Assembly (NCBI GenBank): GCA_002359895.1
Contig: DEOB01000012.1
Coordinates: 103,281-167,280, forward strand
Length of the DNA stretch: 64,000 bases
DNA from: Stenotrophomonas sp. UBA2629
GTDB lineage: Bacteria > Pseudomonadota > Gammaproteobacteria > Xanthomonadales > Xanthomonadaceae
Direction of reading: 5' to 3'
Shown one piece after another: positions 26,042 through 33,713 of the stretch. The position numbers and the translations under genes were made by a program. The notes under the pieces were generated by a model. It was not told where the DNA came from and searched no databases. It saw only the letters and a list, made by a program, of their open reading frames with translations. Each line of letters starts with the position of its first letter. The stretch's first letter is position 1.

Positions 26042-26923
26042 ATGTCCCCCATTGTCGTGTCCGCTCTCATGCTCATCATTGTCGGCCTGCTCATTGTCAT
26101 CATCAGCGTGCTTGGCGGTTACGTCGGCGCCCATGGTCGGCTGGGCGCACTTTGGCAACCTTACGAACTGGTCATCATTGGCGGCGCCGCGCTGGGCGCG
26201 TTTTTGATCGGCACGCCGATCAAAACCGTCAAGCAGACCCTCAAGGCTCTGGTCGGCACGTTCAAGGGCCCGCAATACAAGCAGCAGGATTACCTGGACG
26301 TGCTCAGCCTGCTGTATGAGCTGCTCAACAAGGCGCGCCGCGAAGGCTTCATGGCGCTGGAGGAGCATGTCGAGAATCCACAGGAAAGCCCGGTTTTCGC
26401 CAACTACCCCAAGGTGTTGGCCGACCACCACCTGCTGGATTTCCTTACCGACTGCCTACGGCTGATGATCGGCTCCAACATCGAGCCGCACGAACTGGAA
26501 CCGCTGCTGGAACTGGAGCTGGAAAAGCACCATCACGAGGCGATGGAACCGGCGCATGTGTTGACCAAGGTGGCGGACGGGTTGCCCGGTTTCGGCATCG
26601 TCGCAGCGGTGCTGGGCATCGTCATCACCATGGGTTCCATTGGCGGTGACATCAAGGAAGTGGGCGCACACGTCGCCGGTGCGCTGGTGGGCACATTCCT
26701 GGGCATCCTGCTGGGCTACGGCTTCATCGGCCCGTTGGCAGCGGCGGTGGAAGCGCGCGCCGAACAGGACGCACGCATTTACGAATCGGTGAAAACCGCG
26801 CTGCTGGCCTGTCTGCGTGGCTACAACCCGAAGATCGCGCTGGAGTTCGCGCGCAAGACCGTACCGTCGGCGCTGCGCCCGGGCTTCAGCGAGTTCGAGC
26901 AGCACCTGAAGTCGGTCAAATAA
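26042..26923 (+). CDS. motA: Flagellar/stator motor protein MotA
   Basis: The 293-residue inner-membrane protein has four TM segments: about 5-27, 38-57, 180-203 and 210-235. The MotA/TolQ signature appears as VADGLPGFGIVAAVLGIVITMGSIG and GALVGTFLGILLGYGFIGPLA. With MotB it forms the proton-driven stator. The cytoplasmic loop between TM2 and TM3 carries the acidic and basic residues that contact the rotor. The ATG at 26042 has a weak ribosome site; Met10 is an alternative. motB follows 10 bp later. Confidence 0.93.
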   Translation: MSPIVVSALMLIIVGLLIVIISVLGGYVGAHGRLGALWQPYELVIIGGAALGAFLIGTPIKTVKQTLKALVGTFKGPQYKQQDYLDVLSLLYELLNKARREGFMALEEHVENPQESPVFANYPKVLADHHLLDFLTDCLRLMIGSNIEPHELEPLLELELEKHHHEAMEPAHVLTKVADGLPGFGIVAAVLGIVITMGSIGGDIKEVGAHVAGALVGTFLGILLGYGFIGPLAAAVEARAEQDARIYESVKTALLACLRGYNPKIALEFARKTVPSALRPGFSEFEQHLKSVK

Positions 26924-26933
26924 GGCCCACGCC

Positions 26934-27899
26934 ATGACCGAAAACAAACCCACGGTGATCGTGCGCCGCGTCAAAAAGGTGCAGAAAGGCGGCCACCACG
27001 GTGGTTCATGGAAGGTGGCCTACGCCGATTTCGTCACCGCGATGATGGCGTTCTTCATGGTGATGTGGCTGCTGGCAGCCACCACCAAGCCTGAGCGCGC
27101 GGCCATTTCCGACTACTTCCGCAACCCCAGCCCGCTGAGTGGCGCCAGCAGTACGCCGGCACCGGGCATGGCCGGGCCGGGCGGTGCCAGTACGTCGATG
27201 ATCAAACTCGGCGGCGCCACCGATGTCTCACGCGGCAACAGCAATGATCCGTTCCAGAACAGGCAGGAAGCCGTCCCCTCGCCGGTGGCCGAACGCGAGC
27301 GCGAAAAACAGCGGTTGGAAGCGCTGAAGCAGGAGCTGCAGGAAGCCATCAGCAAGAGCCAGGCGCTGGAGCCGTTCAAGGACCAACTGCTGCTGGACAT
27401 CACGCCCGAAGGCCTGCGCATCCAGATCGTGGACCAGCAGAACCGGCCGATGTTCGACATGGGCAGCGCGCGCCTGATGCCCTATACCAAGGCACTGCTG
27501 GTGGAGCTGTCGCACTTCATCAACCAGGTGCCCAACCGCATCAGCCTCACCGGCCACACCGACACCACCGCCTATTCCACGCAATTGGGCTATGGCAACT
27601 GGGAACTGAGCGCCGACCGCGCCAATGCCGCACGCCGCATCCTGCTGGAAGGCGGCATGGACGAGACCAAAGTGGCGCGGGTGGTGGGTCTGTCGTCCTC
27701 GGTATTGTTTGACAAGACCAACCCGCAGAACCCGATCAACCGCCGCATCAGCATCGTGGTGATGACCAAAGATGCCGAAGCAACAGCGCTCAACCAGGCC
27801 GACGCCACGCCCATGCCGATGCCCGTGACCGCACCCGTAGCGGCCACAGTGAACGCGCCTGCGGCGGCCCCGGTGGGGCCCATGGAGGCAGCTGACTGA
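26934..27899 (+). CDS. motB: Flagellar motor protein MotB
   Basis: The 321-residue protein has a basic N terminus and one TM (about 30-50) that contains the proton-binding Asp32 in YADFVTAMMAFFMVMWLL. A Gly/Ser/Pro-rich linker and plug region (about 55-120) precedes an OmpA-like peptidoglycan-binding domain (about 150-280) with SLTGHTDTTAYS, NWELSADRANAARR and NRRISIVV. The C-terminal 40 residues are Ala/Pro/Met-rich low complexity (ATPMPMPVTAPVAATVNAP). It is co-transcribed with motA, and together they anchor the stator to the cell wall. Confidence 0.94.
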   Translation: MTENKPTVIVRRVKKVQKGGHHGGSWKVAYADFVTAMMAFFMVMWLLAATTKPERAAISDYFRNPSPLSGASSTPAPGMAGPGGASTSMIKLGGATDVSRGNSNDPFQNRQEAVPSPVAEREREKQRLEALKQELQEAISKSQALEPFKDQLLLDITPEGLRIQIVDQQNRPMFDMGSARLMPYTKALLVELSHFINQVPNRISLTGHTDTTAYSTQLGYGNWELSADRANAARRILLEGGMDETKVARVVGLSSSVLFDKTNPQNPINRRISIVVMTKDAEATALNQADATPMPMPVTAPVAATVNAPAAAPVGPMEAAD

Positions 27900-27967
27900 A
27901 CCCCGGTTACGGCTTCCAAGGCCGGGGCGCCTACAATGGGCGCTGTTTTCTCCTACGACCGAGACTC

Positions 27968-28447
27968 ATGTCCAAGCTGTCCAAAGCCAAGCGCGACAAG
28001 CGCAAGAAGCAGGCCCCGCGCCGCCCGTTCGCCCGTCTGAACGGCCAGCAGCCGGTTCAGAACCACGCCGTGCTGATGAATGAAGAAGGCCAGGTGGTCG
28101 CGGCCATCGGCATGCAGGGCAACGAATGGCTGCTGGCCATCGGCGGCCAGACCATGGGCAACGCCGACAACCCGGTGCCGATGCTGGCCATGCTCAAGCA
28201 CCTGTCCAACGTGCAGGAAAAGGAAGGCCGCAAGGTCACCCTGGAATACTCCGCACAGCTGCAGCAGATGATCGACGACCTGGCTGCCGACGAAGGCAAG
28301 ACCGCCGACGACTATCTGGCCACCCTGGTGTCCGAGTTCGAAGGCGTGGACAGCGAAGAGGTGCTCGAGGTGGCCGAAGCGGTTGAGAGCGACGACGCCC
28401 CGGCAGCAGATGCCGCCGCCGACGCTGACGACCAGCCCAAGGCCTGA
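27968..28447 (+). CDS. Conserved protein of unknown function, basic head and acidic tail
   Basis: The 159-residue cytosolic protein has a strongly basic N terminus (MSKLSKAKRDKRKKQAPRRP) that may bind nucleic acid. A central region contains NHAVLMNEEGQVVAAIGMQGNEWLLAIGG, and the acidic Ala/Asp-rich tail (about 120-159) is low complexity. I recognise no named family. It begins 68 bp after motB and is followed after 14 bp by the DUF4031 gene, so the two probably share a transcript. Confidence 0.75.
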   Translation: MSKLSKAKRDKRKKQAPRRPFARLNGQQPVQNHAVLMNEEGQVVAAIGMQGNEWLLAIGGQTMGNADNPVPMLAMLKHLSNVQEKEGRKVTLEYSAQLQQMIDDLAADEGKTADDYLATLVSEFEGVDSEEVLEVAEAVESDDAPAADAAADADDQPKA

Positions 28448-28461
28448 GCCACAGGCCGATC

Positions 28462-28740
28462 GTGACGGTTTATATCGACGATGCGGTACACCCCTGGCGC
28501 GGCGAGCGCTGGGCGCATCTGATGGCCGACACCTTGCCCGAGCTGCACGCCTTGGCGCAGCAGCTCGGGATTCCCCGCCGGGCGTTCCAGAACCGACCCA
28601 GCGGCGTTCACTACGACGTGCCCGCACCGCTGCGTGAGCAGGCCATCGCGCTGGGCGCGCAGGCGATATCGCGGCACACCGACCGGGCTGAAATGCGGCG
28701 CGTGATCGCCAATGCCAGAGCGCTTTACCACCCTGCATGA
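28462..28740 (+). CDS. DUF4031 domain protein
   Basis: The 92-residue protein matches DUF4031 over its length: MTVYIDDAVHPWRGERWAHLMADT, ELHALAQQLGIPRRAFQ, HYDVPAPLREQAIALGAQ and RRVIANAR. The start is GTG at 28462. The conserved Asp, Trp, His and Arg residues suggest an enzyme or binding fold, but the function is unknown. It sits 14 bp after the preceding conserved gene and just before a SMAG-type REP pair. Confidence 0.85.
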   Translation: MTVYIDDAVHPWRGERWAHLMADTLPELHALAQQLGIPRRAFQNRPSGVHYDVPAPLREQAIALGAQAISRHTDRAEMRRVIANARALYHPA

Positions 28741-28748
28741 ACCGCGCG

Positions 28749-28815
28749 GTAGAGCCGAGCCATGCTCGGCCAGGGCGTCACCGGTAAGGCCATGCCGAGC
28801 ATGGCTCGGCACTAC
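28749..28815. repeat. SMAG-like (GTAG) inverted REP pair
   Basis: GTAG followed by the stem GCCGAGC-CAT-GCTCGGC (28754-28770) faces an inverted copy GCCGAGC-ATG-GCTCGGC-ACTAC (28794-28815), 23 bp away. GTAG-headed hairpins in facing pairs are the layout of the SMAG REPs of Stenotrophomonas maltophilia. It lies between convergent genes and may act as a transcript end. Confidence 0.8.
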
Positions 28816-28828
28816 GCGGCCTACTGAT

Positions 28829-29371
28829 TCAGAACGGATCACTGCCCGGGCGTACTTCCACGCCCAGCAACGAACACAGGGCCAGCATGGCTTCGTCATC
28901 GCGGCTCAGGGCGATCCAACCGGCATAGGCGTCGCCACCGGTGTTCCAGTTCCACAGTGAATAACCATGCTCTCGAAGACGGTCGTAGGCGATGGCCATC
29001 AACGCGGGCACGTCCAGGTCCGCTGCAAAATCTTCGTCGTCGAAATCACCGCCCCAGTCGATGCCCAGGTTCCAGCGCGCGGACAGTTCTTCAACCGCCG
29101 CGACGAAGGAGTCGGTGTCTTTCCAATCCACATGGAAGCCGGCCCGCCAGTCGATGGCGTCTTTCAGATCCCACAGCCACGATTCGTCGCTGAAGTCATC
29201 TTCGGCACCGGCGCGGGCTTCGCGCCAGGCGTCGAACTGCTGCAGCGCGGTGTCTTCGTCGCCCGGGTTGATCAGCCACAACAGGTTCCAGACCCGCGCC
29301 GGATGGTCATCCTCGTCAAAGGTGGGCTGCAGTTCGTCGGAATCTTCGTAATCGGCGCTGTTGTCGGGCAT
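28829..29371 (-). CDS. Acidic conserved protein, probable DUF6630 family
   Basis: The 180-residue protein is very acidic and Trp-rich (VWNLLWLINPGDEDTALQQFDAWREA, DESWLWDLKDAIDWRAGFHVDWKDTD, LGIDWGGDFDDEDF). It ends in LWNWNTGGDAYAGWIALSRDDEAMLALCSLLGVEVRPG, which resembles the DUF6630 family. There is no signal peptide or TM. The function is unknown. It is convergent with the DUF4031 gene across the SMAG pair and divergent from the DUF3297 gene. Confidence 0.72.
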   Translation of the reverse strand: MPDNSADYEDSDELQPTFDEDDHPARVWNLLWLINPGDEDTALQQFDAWREARAGAEDDFSDESWLWDLKDAIDWRAGFHVDWKDTDSFVAAVEELSARWNLGIDWGGDFDDEDFAADLDVPALMAIAYDRLREHGYSLWNWNTGGDAYAGWIALSRDDEAMLALCSLLGVEVRPGSDPF

Positions 29372-29510
29372 GTCGGTTTTCCACTACGTAATGCCGCGCA
29401 TTCTGCCGCTGCGGGACGGTGAGCGGAAGTCATCAGGCCCGTCCACGTGCTGCCAGCGGTTATCCTTGCGCCCGGAAGATGGCCACGTTGGCCCTCAATG
29501 AAGCACTGAT

Positions 29511-29759
29511 ATGAGCGAGACCCCTCCCGATCACCTGGCGATCAACCCCCAGAGCCCGTTCCATGACGCCGCTGCGCTGGAGCGCGGTGTTGGCGTGCGC
29601 TTCAACGGCATCGAGCGCGATGACGTTGAGGAATATTCGGTCAGCGAAGGCTGGATCCGCGTGCAGGCCGGCAAGGCCCGCGACCGCCGTGGCAACCCGA
29701 TGACGCTGAAGATCAAGGGCACGGTGGAAGCCTATTTTCTTGAGCTGAAGAACGCCTGA
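29511..29759 (+). CDS. DUF3297 family protein
   Basis: The 82-residue protein matches DUF3297: DHLAINPQSPFHDAAALERGVGVRFNGIERDDVEEYSVSEGWIRVQAGKARDRRGNPMTLKIKG. It is a short soluble beta-rich domain with no known function. The length is typical. It is a single gene followed by an intergenic repeat block. Confidence 0.88.
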   Translation: MSETPPDHLAINPQSPFHDAAALERGVGVRFNGIERDDVEEYSVSEGWIRVQAGKARDRRGNPMTLKIKGTVEAYFLELKNA

Positions 29760-29772
29760 GAAGCACAGGCTG

Positions 29773-29884
29773 CCCTCACCCCAACCCCTCTCCCGCCGGC
29801 GGGAGAGGGGCTCTAAGAGCACTCGCTTTGAACCTCGCTGTCAGGAGAGGGGCTCCAAGAGCAGCAGTCCTTGCTTTGAGCCTC
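29773..29884. repeat. Intergenic repeat: hairpin unit plus imperfect direct repeat
   Basis: The segment 29773-29810 is the reverse orientation of the CTCTCCCGC/GCGGGAGAG unit seen at 137-174. It is followed by two imperfect direct copies of GAGAGGGGCTC.AAGAGCA ending in GCTTTGA.CCTC (about 29804-29839 and 29844-29884). Confidence 0.75.
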
Positions 29885-29975
29885 ACCGCAATGCGCAGCA
29901 GCACGGCGTTGAGCTCCTCTCCTTGGGTTGAAGGTGAGGGCAGGCTCTTTGGGGGAGCCGAAGCTTCGATGAGCC

Positions 29976-31619
29976 TCAGTCCCGCTTCCGGCTTTCCAGC
30001 AGATCCAGATTGCGGATCAGCTTGCGCGATATCTCGTCGGATATCTGACCGCGCCGGGTCAACCGGAACAACTCCTCGCGCTCGGCCTCAAGCCCGGCCG
30101 CCCGCAGGCTGCGGTAGGCCTGCTCCATGCGTTTGACCTGCTCGGGGTCTTCATCCGGGCCTTGGCCCTTTTCCAGATTGCGCTGATACAACAGGCTCAC
30201 CCGCGAGGCTGCGTCGTTGTACAGCTGCACATTGGTGGTGCCCTGCCCCTCCACCAACTGCTGACGGGCCTTCTCCACCGCAGCCAGTGCCGCCTTTGAA
30301 GCCGTCTTGCGGGCCAGATCCTCTTCACGGCGGGCGGTGTCGTCCTTGGGCAGTTCCAGCCCTTTGAGCAGGCGCGGCAACAACAGGCTGGCAGCGACCA
30401 GCGATACCAGAATCACCGCCGCCGCCAGGAAGATCACCAGGTCTCGCGCCGGGAACGGCTCGCCACCGGGAATCATCAGTGGCAGGGTCAGCACGCCGGC
30501 CAGGGTGATCGCACCGCGCACGCCGGCTACCGACATCGCCAGGATCACCCGCCCCGGCGTATGCGTGCCCTTTTCACCGCGCATGCGCGCCTTGAGCAGG
30601 TTCCAACGCAGCGACAGCCACACGAAGACAAGCCGCATCACCACCAGCATGGCGTTGATCGCCAGCACGTACACCACCAACCACCACGCGCTGTGCTGGC
30701 CGCTGAGTTCCATGGCCTGGATGGCGCGCTCAACGATGCCCGGCAACTGCTCACCCAGCAGCACGAAGATGATGCCGTTGAAGGTGAACTGCACCGTGTT
30801 CCACACCGCGCTGCGCTGCACGCGCATGCTGCCGCTGATGCGGCCGGTGAGCTCGACATAACTCATGGTGATGCCCGCGGCCACCGCAGCCAGAATGCCG
30901 GAGGCGTGCAGTTCCTCAGCCAGCAGGTAAGCGGCAAACGGAATGAGCAGATTGACCAACAATGCAGCGCCGGGCTCTTCACCAAAGCCGTGCCACAGCC
31001 AACGCTGGAATGCGGACACGCCCCAGGTCACCGCGACACCGATGGCCAGGCCTGCGATCGACACCCACAGGAAGGTCAGCGAAGCCTCGGCCAGCGAGAA
31101 GCTCCCGGTCATCACCGCTGCCACCGCAAAGCGGAAACACACCAGGCCGGAGGCATCGTTGAGCAGCGATTCGCCCTCCAGGATGTGCATCAGCCGCTTG
31201 GGAATCGGCACGCGCGAGGCAATGGCGCTGACCGCTACCGGATCGGTCGGGGAGATGATCGCCGCCAGCGCGAACGCCACCGCCAACGGCATGCTGGGGA
31301 TCATCCAGTGGATCAGCAGCCCGGCGCCCACCACGGTGAACACCACCAGGCCAAACGCCAGCTCCAGAATCGCGCCCTTGTCGCGGAACAGGCCCTGCTT
31401 GGGAATGCGCCAACCGTCCAGGAACAGCAAGGGCGGCAGGAACAGCAGAAAGAACATATCCGGCTCAAGCGCGTGCCCGCGGTTGAACACACCGGCAATC
31501 AACGCGCCCAAGCCAATCTGCACCAAGGGCAGCGGCAACGAGAACGGGAGGATTCTTACCAGGTAACCGCTGGCGACAACGGCCACCAGCATCGCCAGAG
31601 CGACTTCGATCGTGTGCAT
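29976..31619 (-). CDS. Na+/H+ antiporter, CPA1 (NhaP/YjcE-like) family
   Basis: The 547-residue protein has about 12 TM helices (1-420) and a soluble, charged C-terminal tail (about 425-547). The ion-binding core appears as ALAAIISPTDPVAVSAI and ILEGESLLNDASGLVCFRFAVAAV, with the Asp of the ND motif. VAGVRGAITLAGVLTLP is also conserved in the family. It exchanges Na+ (or K+) for H+ for pH and salt balance. The tail is likely a regulatory domain. It is a single leftward gene. Confidence 0.92.
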   Translation of the reverse strand: MHTIEVALAMLVAVVASGYLVRILPFSLPLPLVQIGLGALIAGVFNRGHALEPDMFFLLFLPPLLFLDGWRIPKQGLFRDKGAILELAFGLVVFTVVGAGLLIHWMIPSMPLAVAFALAAIISPTDPVAVSAIASRVPIPKRLMHILEGESLLNDASGLVCFRFAVAAVMTGSFSLAEASLTFLWVSIAGLAIGVAVTWGVSAFQRWLWHGFGEEPGAALLVNLLIPFAAYLLAEELHASGILAAVAAGITMSYVELTGRISGSMRVQRSAVWNTVQFTFNGIIFVLLGEQLPGIVERAIQAMELSGQHSAWWLVVYVLAINAMLVVMRLVFVWLSLRWNLLKARMRGEKGTHTPGRVILAMSVAGVRGAITLAGVLTLPLMIPGGEPFPARDLVIFLAAAVILVSLVAASLLLPRLLKGLELPKDDTARREEDLARKTASKAALAAVEKARQQLVEGQGTTNVQLYNDAASRVSLLYQRNLEKGQGPDEDPEQVKRMEQAYRSLRAAGLEAEREELFRLTRRGQISDEISRKLIRNLDLLESRKRD

Positions 31620-31882
31620 GCTTCTTCCAGAAACGGACGCGAGCAGGGCCGGATGAGGGCCCGCGCCGGAGACCGGAAAAAACTAGCACAGCACGCCCTG
31701 CGTGCGGGTGGCAATGTGCTCGTGTGCCTCAGTGCGCTGACGGCAGCTTTACCGGGTGCATGCGAGCGTGCCCCGCTACATGCCCCGCGAGCGCGCGCTG
31801 CTGCCATCGCCAGGCAACAGCGCCAAAAACCCTTGAGCTGTACCCTGCGATGGGCGCTCCAACACCGTGGCCAATTGCAGGC

Positions 31883-32692
31883 TCAGGCCGCCCCCTGCGC
31901 CTGCGTTGCGCCATCAAAGCGGTAGATATCCATCGCCAGGAAACCCATGTCGATGCCGGCATCAATGCGCGTTGCACCCAATTCGTCCGAGCCCGCTGCA
32001 CCCATGGCGAAGTACAGCGGCAACAGATGCTCGTCGGTGGGATGTGCCTGCGCGGCAAACGGCGCCTGCTGGCGATAGTCGAACAGTGCGGGCACGTCGT
32101 TGGCCTGCAGCTTCTGCTCCACCCACCCGATGAAAGGCCGCACATACGGCGCCTCTTTGCCTTGCGGGTAGCTCCGCCACTCGTGCAGGTTGTGGGTGAT
32201 GCTGCCGGAGCCGATCAGCAACACGCCCTGCTCGCGCAGCGAAGCCAGCGCACGGCCCATCGCAAACTGGTGCGCCGGGCCCAGCGACGGTTGGATAGAC
32301 ACCTGCAGCACCGGGATGTCGGCCTGCGGGTACAGATAACGCAGCGGCACCCAGGCGCCATGGTCCAGCCCACGGTCCGGGTTGATGGTCGGCTGCAGGC
32401 CCGCAGCCTGCAGCCGCTCGGCAACCTCCTGCGCCAACACCGGTGCACCGGGCGCCGGGTACTGCAGCTGATACAGCGCGTCCGGGAAGCCGCCGAAGTC
32501 ATGAATCGTCTCCGGCGCCGCGCTGGCCGACACCTGCGGCGTGCGGCCCAGCCAATGCGCCGAGGCCATCACGATGGCGCGTGGCCGCTGCATGCCGGCA
32601 GCCAGCTCGGCCAAGCGCGGGCCAACCAGGCCAGGTTCCAGCGCCGTCATCGGCGAGCCATGGGAGATGTAGAGCGAAGGCAGGCGGCTCAT
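31883..32692 (-). CDS. ygiD: 4,5-DOPA dioxygenase extradiol-like protein (LigB superfamily)
   Basis: The 269-residue cytosolic protein matches the YgiD/DODA family. Metal-site histidines lie in LYISHGSPM (His11), ASAHWLGR, ETIHDFGGFP and LDHGAWVPL; SITHNLHEW is another family signature. E. coli YgiD is a zinc protein with DOPA 4,5-dioxygenase activity, but the physiological substrate is unclear. The ATG at 32692 is used; the open frame extending to 33241 overlaps the LysR gene and is shadow. It is divergent from that LysR gene, 105 bp apart. Confidence 0.9.
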   Translation of the reverse strand: MSRLPSLYISHGSPMTALEPGLVGPRLAELAAGMQRPRAIVMASAHWLGRTPQVSASAAPETIHDFGGFPDALYQLQYPAPGAPVLAQEVAERLQAAGLQPTINPDRGLDHGAWVPLRYLYPQADIPVLQVSIQPSLGPAHQFAMGRALASLREQGVLLIGSGSITHNLHEWRSYPQGKEAPYVRPFIGWVEQKLQANDVPALFDYRQQAPFAAQAHPTDEHLLPLYFAMGAAGSDELGATRIDAGIDMGFLAMDIYRFDGATQAQGAA

Positions 32693-32735
32693 GCGGTGGC
32701 TCCTGAGGGAGGAAGGGAAGATGCCCGCCAGCTTA

Positions 32736-32754
32736 TTGCGCCGCGTGATGGCAA
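32736..32754. promoter_or_regulatory. Candidate LysR operator
   Basis: An inverted repeat TTGC-N11-GCAA sits midway in the 105-bp space between the divergent dioxygenase and LysR genes. This is the usual place for a LysR-type binding site. The arms are short, so the match could be chance. Confidence 0.35.
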
Positions 32755-32797
32755 CAAATAACCTCGGCAGTAACGTTTTATTGCGGAGGCGGAAACA

Positions 32798-33688
32798 ATG
32801 GACACGATTGATGCCATGCGGGTCTTCGTCGCCGTGGTCGAACGCAACGGCTTCAGCGCCGCTGCCGACGCCTTGGACATCTCCACCACCGCGGTCACCC
32901 GGCAGATCGCCGCGCTGGAAAAGCGCCTGTCCGCGCGCCTGCTCAACCGCACCACACGCCGGGTGAGTCCGACCAGTACGGGCGCGGCCTACTACCAACG
33001 CTGCGTGCAGCTGCTGGCCGAATTTGACGCACTGGAAGCCTCGGTGGGCGCGCAGGCACTGCAGCCTTCGGGCAGGCTTCGCATCAACGCACCGGTCAGC
33101 TACGGCATCGCCCGATTGGCGCAGCTGCTGCCCGGCTACAGCGCGCGCTACCCGCAGGTGGAGCTGGATCTGTCGCTGTCCGATCGGTTGGTGGACATGG
33201 TGGAAGAAGGGTTCGACCTGGCCATCCGCATCACCCGCCAACCCTCGCCCTCACTGATCGCACGGCGGCTGGCGCAGGCGCGCATCCTGCTGTGCGCGGC
33301 ACCGTCCTATCTCGCCCGGCGTGGCGCCCCGGACACGCCGCACGCGCTGGCCGAGCACGACTTCCTGTCCTACACCTACTCGGCCACCGGCGATAACTGG
33401 ACGTTGCAGGGGCCGCAGGGCGAAACCTCGGTCAACCTCACTGCGCGCATGCGCGCCAACAACGGCGAGGTGCTGCGCGAGGCCGCCATTGCCGGCATGG
33501 GCATCGTGGCGCAGCCGGATTTCATCGTTGGCCCCGCGCTGGCCGATGGCCGCCTGGTGCCGGTGCTGCCGGAATGGCAGTTACCCTCCATCGACATCCA
33601 CGCCGTCTACGCCAGCCGCAGCCATCTGGCGCCCAAGGTGCGCAGCTTCATCGATTACCTGGTGGAATGCATGGACGACGGCGCCTGA
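32798..33688 (+). CDS. LysR-family transcription regulator
   Basis: The 296-residue protein has a winged helix-turn-helix (MDTIDAMRVFVAVVERNGFSAAADALDISTTAVTRQIAALEKRL, 1-60) and a LysR substrate-binding domain (about 88-290; GRLRINAPVSYGIARLAQLLP). It belongs to the CrgA/AaeR-like subgroup by its INAPVS and DLAIRI motifs. A GGAGG ribosome site precedes the ATG. It probably controls the divergent DOPA-dioxygenase-like gene and itself, the usual pattern for this family. Confidence 0.93.
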   Translation: MDTIDAMRVFVAVVERNGFSAAADALDISTTAVTRQIAALEKRLSARLLNRTTRRVSPTSTGAAYYQRCVQLLAEFDALEASVGAQALQPSGRLRINAPVSYGIARLAQLLPGYSARYPQVELDLSLSDRLVDMVEEGFDLAIRITRQPSPSLIARRLAQARILLCAAPSYLARRGAPDTPHALAEHDFLSYTYSATGDNWTLQGPQGETSVNLTARMRANNGEVLREAAIAGMGIVAQPDFIVGPALADGRLVPVLPEWQLPSIDIHAVYASRSHLAPKVRSFIDYLVECMDDGA

Positions 33689-33713
33689 CGCCGATTCTTT
33701 CAAACGACGCGGC

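Noticed and set aside
32693..33241. N-terminal extension of the DOPA-dioxygenase-like protein
   Set aside because: The open frame continues upstream across the LysR gene, but family similarity starts at the ATG at 32692 and the extension is antisense to the LysR gene.
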